Assembly (NCBI GenBank): GCA_963702575.1 | Contig: CAVPCU010000001.1 | Span: 62,001-126,000, forward strand | DNA from: VRUE01 sp963702575 | GTDB lineage: Bacteria > Actinomycetota > Thermoleophilia > Solirubrobacterales > 70-9 | Direction: 5' to 3' | Length of the DNA: 64,000 bases | In this document: positions 59,026-64,000 of the stretch, in pieces | Layout: each line of letters begins with the position of its first letter | How positions within the stretch are numbered: position 1 is the first letter of the stretch | Position numbers and translations under genes: made by a program | Notes under the pieces: generated by a model | Databases searched by the model: none | What the model was told of the DNA's origin: nothing | The model's input: the letters and a program-made list of their open reading frames with translations, nothing else

Positions 59026-62000
59026 GTGAAGGGGGAGAAGTCGGGCGGCGAGGCGACGCGCGGCTCGGCCCTGTTGCGGCACCCCCGCCGCGTCCTCGCC
59101 GCCGCGTCCGTCGCGCTCGTGGTCCTCGGCCTGCTCGGCGCCGGGGTCGAGAGCGAGCTGAGGCCGACCACGCTCGACATCCCGGGCACTGCGTCCTCGC
59201 ACGCCAACGACCTGCTGCGCGAACACTTCGGCGAAAGCGCCCCGTTCGTGATCCTCCTGCGTGGCCCGGCCAAGGCTCTCGACCGACAGGGGCCGCGCCT
59301 GATCCGCGCCCTGCGCCGCGATCCGGCGGTGACCACGCTCTCGCCCTGGGACCGCGGCTCGGTCGGCCGCCTGCGCCCGAATCCGCGCGAGGCGATCCTG
59401 ATCGCCGACTTCCACGTCGGCATCGACCAGGCGGTCGACGAAACGGTGCCGCACCTGAACAGCGCCCTGGAAGCCGAGATCCACCCGCCGGTGCGGGCGA
59501 CGCAGACCGGCTTCGCCACCCTCTCGCGGGCGATCCAGGAAGACTCGATCGCCGCCACCCAGCGCGGCGAGCTGATCGCCCTGCCGATCCTCCTCATCGT
59601 CCTCCTGCTGGTCTTCCGCTCGCCGGTGGCCGCGGCGATCCCGCTCGGCTTCGGCGCGGTCACCGTGATCGCCTCGCGCGGCCTGCTCTCGATCCTCGCC
59701 AAGTGGTTCAGCGTCGACGCCTTCGCCCTCGTCGTCTGCACGATGATGGGCCTCGCGCTGGGGGTCGATTACGCCCTGCTGATGGTCTCGCGCTTCCGCG
59801 AAGAGCTCGCCGCCGGGGCCGAGCCGCTCGAGGCGGCGCGGGCGACCCGGCGCAGCGCCGGCCGCACCACCGTCTTCGCCGGCAGCACCCTGCTGCTCTC
59901 GATGCTGGTGGCCTTCCTCATCGTTCCCGGCTCGCTGCTCGGCTCGCTCGCCGCCACCCTCGCCCTGGTCGTGGCGCTGAGCGTGCTCGTCGCCGTGCTG
60001 CCGGGCCCCGCCGTGCTGACCCTGCTCGGCGCCAACGTCGACCGCTGGCGCATCGGCCGCCCGGCGCCGGCCGGAAGCTCGCGGCTGATGACGGCGGTCA
60101 ACGCCGCCCTGCGCCGCCCGGCAGTCGCGGCGATCGCGATCGGCGCCGTCGTCCTCGTCCTGGCGCTGCCGGCGCTCGGGCTGAAGACCGGCCCGCCGAG
60201 CCAGGCCGAGCTCTCGCGGGGCGCGCCGGCGCGGCAGGACCTCGAACGGATCGAGCACGCGGTCGGTCCCGGCTACGACGCGCCCTTTGTCGTCGTCGCC
60301 GCCACCGATCGCGGCTCGGTCACCGATCCCGCACGGCTGGCCGCGCTGGGCCGCTGGCAGCGACGGATCGCCGCCCAGCCGGGCGTGCAGGCGGTTGTCG
60401 GCCCGGGCCAGGTGGAGCGCGCGGTGGCGCCGCTGCGCGAAGCCTCGGCGCTGTTCGCCGCCGGCGCCCAGCGGGGCCCGCTCGCCCAGCTCGGGAGGCT
60501 CGGCCGCAACCTCGGCCGCGCTGCCGCCGGGGTCGCCCAGCTCCGCGCCGGGATCGCGCGGGCGAGCTTTGGCGCAGCCCTGCTCGCCGAGGGCTCGGGC
60601 CGTGCCGAAGCAGGCGCCCGGGCGATCGCCTCGGGGCTGGGCCAGGCGACGGCGGGCAGCGAACGCGCGGTCGGCGCCCTGCGCACCTTCGCCGACGGCA
60701 CGCGCCGCCTCGCTGGCGCCCAGCACCGCGCGGCGCTTGCCAGCCTCAACATCAAGTTCGGCCTGCAGAGCGTGACGCCGAACCTGCGCCGCAACGGCCT
60801 GCGCCGCGCCCGCAAGCTGCGCCGCTCGCTGGAAGCGGAGGCCAACCAGACGTTGCCGCGACTGATCCCGTCGGCCGAGGAAGGCGAAGCGCAGCTGAAG
60901 ATCGCGCTCGCGCAGCTCGAAGCGATGACGGTGGGCAAGACCGACCCGGCCTACGCCGCGGCGCTGGAAGCGGTGCGCAAGGCGAGTGCGGCGGTTGCGG
61001 TCCTCCCCCCCGAACTCGCCGCATTGCAGGCCCGGCTGGTCGAAGACGCCGAAGAAGCGAAGGAGGTGACCGACTGGCTGGCCTCGACGATCGTCAGCCT
61101 CAAGCAGCTCGGCTCGGGCGCCAAGCGGCTCTCTGACGGGCTCGCCAAGCTCGAAGGCGCCGGCAAGAAGCTCGCCCACGGCTCCGCCCATCTCGCTCGC
61201 GCCGCAACCCAGCTCGGCGACGGCCTCGGCCGGCTGGAAGCGGGCGCGAGCGCGCTCGCGAGCGGCGTCGCGCGCCTCGGCGGCGGCGCCTCGGCCCTCC
61301 AGCGCGGGCTCGCCACCGGCTTCCACAGCTCCTCGCCGCTGCAGTCGGGCCTGCGTCGGGCGACCGTGCAGGTGCTCTCGACCCACGCCACCCTGAGCCG
61401 CCGGGCGAGCCGCCTGCAGCGCACCTCGCCGGGGATCTTCGACTCCGGCTACTTCGTCCTCTCGGCCCTCGACGGCGCCCGCGCCGGGCTGCGCGAACGG
61501 GCGGCCGAAACGATCGACCTGAACGGCGGCGGCCAGGCGGCGGCGATGCTGGTGATCTCCCGCTACAGCTTCAACTCGCCCGGCTCGATCGCGCTCAACA
61601 AGCGCCTCGAGGCCGACGCCAAGGCGCTCGAACGGGAATCGGGGCTGAAGACCGGCGTCGCCGGCGGCGCCGCCCAGCTCAACGACTACAGCCGCGTCAC
61701 CCGCGCGCGGATCCCCTTCGTCGTCGCGGCGATCGCCCTCGCCACCTTCCTCGTGCTCCTCGTCATCCTCCGCGCCCTGCCGCTGGCGGCGATCGCGGTC
61801 GGGCTCAACCTGGCGACGGTCGGGGTCGCCTTCGGCGTCCTCACGCTGCTCTTCAACCTGCCCGCGAGCTGGCCGCTCGGCGGGCACACCTACGTCGACG
61901 CGGTCGGGGCGACGGCGATCTTCGGCGTCGTCTTCGGCCTCTCGATCGACTACGCGGTCTTCCTCCTGGTGCGGATGCGCGAGCACTACGACCGTGCCGG

Positions 62001-62271
62001 CGACAACACCCAGGCGATCGAGTTCGGCCTCGCGCGCACCGCGCGGGTGATCACCGGCGCCGCGGCGATCATGATGGCGGTCTTCGTCGCCTTCGCCGGG
62101 GCGCCGATCGCGACCGTCAGCCAGCTCGGCGTCGGCCTCACCGTCGCCGTCCTGCTCGACGCGACCGTCGTCCGGATCGTCCTCCTGCCGGCGCTGATGC
62201 TGCTGCTCGGCGATCGGGTCTGGTGGCTGCCTCGCCCGCTTCGCCGGGTGCTGCCGCGACTCAATGTCTGA
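59026..62271 (+). CDS. MmpL-family RND lipid transporter, second copy
   Basis: A 1081-residue MmpL/RND protein, paralogous to the one at 47863-50901 and with the same plan: first membrane block ending GLALGVDYALLMVSRFREEL, a long outer coiled region (ASFGAALLAEGSGRAEAGA, GAKRLSDGLAKLEGAGKKLA), and a second block with GLSIDYAVFLLVRMREHYD. GTG at 59026 was chosen because AGGAGG (59014-59019) lies 6 bases upstream; earlier in-frame GTG codons at 58978 and 59005 lack this. The MCE genes downstream may use related substrates. Confidence 0.9.
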   Translation: MKGEKSGGEATRGSALLRHPRRVLAAASVALVVLGLLGAGVESELRPTTLDIPGTASSHANDLLREHFGESAPFVILLRGPAKALDRQGPRLIRALRRDPAVTTLSPWDRGSVGRLRPNPREAILIADFHVGIDQAVDETVPHLNSALEAEIHPPVRATQTGFATLSRAIQEDSIAATQRGELIALPILLIVLLLVFRSPVAAAIPLGFGAVTVIASRGLLSILAKWFSVDAFALVVCTMMGLALGVDYALLMVSRFREELAAGAEPLEAARATRRSAGRTTVFAGSTLLLSMLVAFLIVPGSLLGSLAATLALVVALSVLVAVLPGPAVLTLLGANVDRWRIGRPAPAGSSRLMTAVNAALRRPAVAAIAIGAVVLVLALPALGLKTGPPSQAELSRGAPARQDLERIEHAVGPGYDAPFVVVAATDRGSVTDPARLAALGRWQRRIAAQPGVQAVVGPGQVERAVAPLREASALFAAGAQRGPLAQLGRLGRNLGRAAAGVAQLRAGIARASFGAALLAEGSGRAEAGARAIASGLGQATAGSERAVGALRTFADGTRRLAGAQHRAALASLNIKFGLQSVTPNLRRNGLRRARKLRRSLEAEANQTLPRLIPSAEEGEAQLKIALAQLEAMTVGKTDPAYAAALEAVRKASAAVAVLPPELAALQARLVEDAEEAKEVTDWLASTIVSLKQLGSGAKRLSDGLAKLEGAGKKLAHGSAHLARAATQLGDGLGRLEAGASALASGVARLGGGASALQRGLATGFHSSSPLQSGLRRATVQVLSTHATLSRRASRLQRTSPGIFDSGYFVLSALDGARAGLRERAAETIDLNGGGQAAAMLVISRYSFNSPGSIALNKRLEADAKALERESGLKTGVAGGAAQLNDYSRVTRARIPFVVAAIALATFLVLLVILRALPLAAIAVGLNLATVGVAFGVLTLLFNLPASWPLGGHTYVDAVGATAIFGVVFGLSIDYAVFLLVRMREHYDRAGDNTQAIEFGLARTARVITGAAAIMMAVFVAFAGAPIATVSQLGVGLTVAVLLDATVVRIVLLPALMLLLGDRVWWLPRPLRRVLPRLNV

Positions 62272-62399
62272 GCCGCGTTCGGCATGTTCGGATTGTCGCG
62301 AGCTCAGGCGTGGGGGACGCGTGCCGGGGGACGCCTCGGATACGATTCGTCGGCTTGCTTCCTCCGGTCCGGAGGCGGGGGGGACCGAAGCGACGATCC
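62272..62399 (+). promoter_or_regulatory. MCE operon leader with perfect short palindrome
   Basis: The 128-base gap holds a -10-like TACGAT (62341-62346) and, in the predicted leader, CCTCCGG-T-CCGGAGG (62361-62375). This palindrome could be a repressor site or an RNA hairpin; it also buries a GGAGG. No terminator for the MmpL gene was found. Confidence 0.45.
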
Positions 62400-63803
62400 G
62401 TGGCTGCCAAAACGAGAGGCGAGGATAAAAGCCCGGCAAAGGCCCGGGGAATTACCCCCGCCAGAATGGTGGCGGTCGGCGCCCTCGCGATCGTCGTGAT
62501 CGGCCTCGCGATCGTCATCCTCGGCGGCGGCGGCGGCCACACCTACAACCTCGTCTTCCAGAACGCCAGCCAGCTGGTGCCCGACAACCAGGTGCTGATC
62601 GGCGGCCAGCCGGTCGGCTCGGTCGAAAGCATCACGCTGACCGAAGACAACCTCGCCAAGGTGACGGTCAACGTCGAACAGGAACTGCACCAGGGGACGA
62701 CGGCGACGATCCGCGCCACCGGCCTCGCCGGCGTCGCCAACCACTACGTCTCGATCAGCCCCGGCCCGAACAGCAACCCGCCGCTCGCCGACGGGGCGAC
62801 GCTGGGGATCGGCTCGACCACCGCGGCCGTCGACCTCGACCAGTTCCTCAACACCTTCCCCAACCCGGTGCGCCGGGCGCTCGGCCAGTTCGTCCGCGGC
62901 AGCGCGACGATCTACTCCGGCCGCGGCGAAGACGCCAACCGGGCGTTCAAGTACTTCGGCCCGGCGCTCAACCGCTTCGACGCCGTGCTGCGCGAAGTGA
63001 ACGCCGACCAGAGCCTCTTCACCCGCTTCGTCGTCAGCTCCAGCGAGCTCAGCACCGCCGTCGCCCAGCGCGGCAACCAGCTCTCCAGCGCGATCTCCAA
63101 CGCCAACACCGCGTTCAGCGCGATCGCCAGCCAGAACGCTGCCTTCGACCGCTCGCTGCGCCTGCTGCCGCCGACCTTCCGCCAGGCGAACACGACCTTC
63201 GTCAACCTGCGGGCCGCGCTCGACGATCTCGAACCGCTGGTCGAAACGGCCAAGCCGGCGACCAAGAACCTGGCGCCCTTCCTGGCCGAACTGGGGCCGG
63301 TGCTCTCCAAGGCCGTGCCGGTGTTCAGGAACCTGCGCCTCAGCGTCGCCCGCGAAGGCTTCGCCAACGACGGCGCCGAACTGCTCGCCGCGCTGCCCGC
63401 CGTCCAGCAGCGCTCCTCGCGGGCGTTCCCCCATGCCGAAGCGGCGATCGCCGCCTTCCAGCCGAACCTGAACTTCGCCCGCGCCTACACGCCGGACATC
63501 TTCAACGGCTTCGGCAAGCTCGGCCAGGCCACCGGCTACTACGACGGCAACGGCCACTACGCCCGCGTCCAGCTCAGCAACCTCAACATCTTCAAGTACG
63601 AAGGCGGCGAACTGAAGCCGATCCCGCCGAGCAAGCAGTTCGAAGTCTTCGGCAGCTCGGCCCACGTCAGGAGGCCCTGCCCCGGCGGCGCCACCCAGTC
63701 CGCCCCAGACAAATCCAACCCGTTCACCGAACCGCCGTTCGCCGGCTCGGGCGTCCACTCCACCTCCGAATGCAGCGCGGCCGACGCGCCCCCGGGACCA
63801 TGA
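62400..63803 (+). CDS. MCE-family (MlaD-like) lipid-transport protein
   Basis: A 467-residue MCE protein: a cytoplasmic tail, one span (VAVGALAIVVIGLAIVILGGGGG), the MlaD domain (YNLVFQNASQLVPDNQVLIG, TATIRATGLAGVANHYVSI), a helical region and a Pro-rich C-terminus with two Cys. In mycobacteria six such proteins form a tunnel for lipid import with YrbE permeases and MceG. GTG at 62400. The stop overlaps the next MCE gene (ATGA). This is the first gene of an mce operon that runs out of the window; yrbE genes are not seen upstream. Confidence 0.88.
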   Translation: MAAKTRGEDKSPAKARGITPARMVAVGALAIVVIGLAIVILGGGGGHTYNLVFQNASQLVPDNQVLIGGQPVGSVESITLTEDNLAKVTVNVEQELHQGTTATIRATGLAGVANHYVSISPGPNSNPPLADGATLGIGSTTAAVDLDQFLNTFPNPVRRALGQFVRGSATIYSGRGEDANRAFKYFGPALNRFDAVLREVNADQSLFTRFVVSSSELSTAVAQRGNQLSSAISNANTAFSAIASQNAAFDRSLRLLPPTFRQANTTFVNLRAALDDLEPLVETAKPATKNLAPFLAELGPVLSKAVPVFRNLRLSVAREGFANDGAELLAALPAVQQRSSRAFPHAEAAIAAFQPNLNFARAYTPDIFNGFGKLGQATGYYDGNGHYARVQLSNLNIFKYEGGELKPIPPSKQFEVFGSSAHVRRPCPGGATQSAPDKSNPFTEPPFAGSGVHSTSECSAADAPPGP

Positions 63804-64000
63804 GGAAGCTCCTGACCGCAGCAGGCGTGATCGCGGCGATCGTCGTGGTCGTCGTCCTGCTCGCGGGCGGCGCCAGCGGCAGCAGCGGCTACGTCGTGCG
63901 GGCGATCTTCGACAACGGCTCCTTCATGGTCAAGGGCGAGCTGGTCAGGGTCGCCGGCGCCAACGTCGGCGAAATCGAATCGGTCGCGGTGACGACGCCG
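63800..64000 (+). CDS. MCE-family protein, 5' part only
   Basis: The first 67 codons of a second MCE protein: a signal/anchor (LLTAAGVIAAIVVVVVLLAGG) followed by the start of the MlaD domain (YVVRAIFDNGSFMVKGELVR, VAGANVGEIESV). ATG at 63800 overlaps the previous stop. The gene is cut by the window end. Confidence 0.85.
   Translation, partial: MRKLLTAAGVIAAIVVVVVLLAGGASGSSGYVVRAIFDNGSFMVKGELVRVAGANVGEIESVAVTTP

Noticed and set aside
58966..62439. A 1157-codon open frame on the minus strand
   Set aside because: It is the antisense shadow of the second MmpL gene; its Arg/Asp/Gly-rich translation is typical of antisense frames in GC-rich DNA.

Overview
The window is a high-GC chromosome segment carrying the replication-origin region of an actinobacterium. 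The gene order dnaA-dnaN-recF-dciA-gyrB-gyrA on one side and rpmH-rnpA-yidD-yidC-jag-rsmG-parA-parB on the other is the classical oriC neighbourhood. The fhaA-fhaB-PP2C-rodA/ftsW-pbpA-PASTA-kinase operon, the MmpL and MCE proteins and the menaquinone genes point to Actinomycetota. The split cytochrome b with a Bacillus-type QcrC, a GyrB with an E. coli-type TOPRIM insert, and a repeated family of four-Cys secreted proteins argue for a deep lineage such as Thermoleophilia/Solirubrobacterales. That taxonomic call is inference, because no rRNA gene is present.

Layout. 1-2.6 kb: a sensor-type Ser/Thr kinase and a self-inhibited Fic protein. 2.7-11.6 kb (minus strand): one tightly overlapping operon for cell-wall growth control (kinase, two FHA proteins, PP2C, RodA/FtsW, PBP, PASTA kinase, D-Ala-D-Ala ligase). 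11.7-14.1 kb: a CARDB membrane protein, prephenate dehydratase and an HNH nuclease. 14.1-15.5 kb: a RES/Xre toxin-antitoxin pair. 15.5-25.9 kb (minus): gyrA with an intein in the catalytic site, gyrB, recF-dciA, dnaN and dnaA, with the likely oriC between dnaN and dnaA. 26.0-30.3 kb (plus): rpmH to parB, with a parS-like site. 30.3-32.6 kb: hipBA, tRNA-Ile and a DUF151 nuclease. 32.6-38.5 kb: a second Ddl, an aminotransferase, a phosphodiesterase and membrane proteins. 38.5-42.7 kb: a second Fic protein, YmdB and an ABC exporter. 42.8-46.5 kb: tetrapyrrole genes hemB, a fused siroheme decarboxylase and hemL. 46.5-50.9 kb: secreted proteins and MmpL. 51-55 kb: qcrABC, menG and a polyprenyl synthase. 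55-57.4 kb: a zinc-ribbon protein, tatA, tatC, a helical membrane protein and tRNA-Lys. 57.4-64 kb: two more members of the secreted family, a second MmpL and the start of an MCE operon.

Themes. Many genes show a TANNNT -10 element 6-8 bases before the start codon and no Shine-Dalgarno, which suggests widespread leaderless transcription. Glu codons shift from GAG in cytoplasmic domains to GAA in extracytoplasmic domains, even inside single genes. Three essential or conserved genes (gyrB, recF, hemL) each carry one extra base. Two envelope loci pair an MmpL protein with members of the uncharacterised secreted family; these are the best candidates for an undescribed lineage-specific system. No IS element, prophage or CRISPR array was found.
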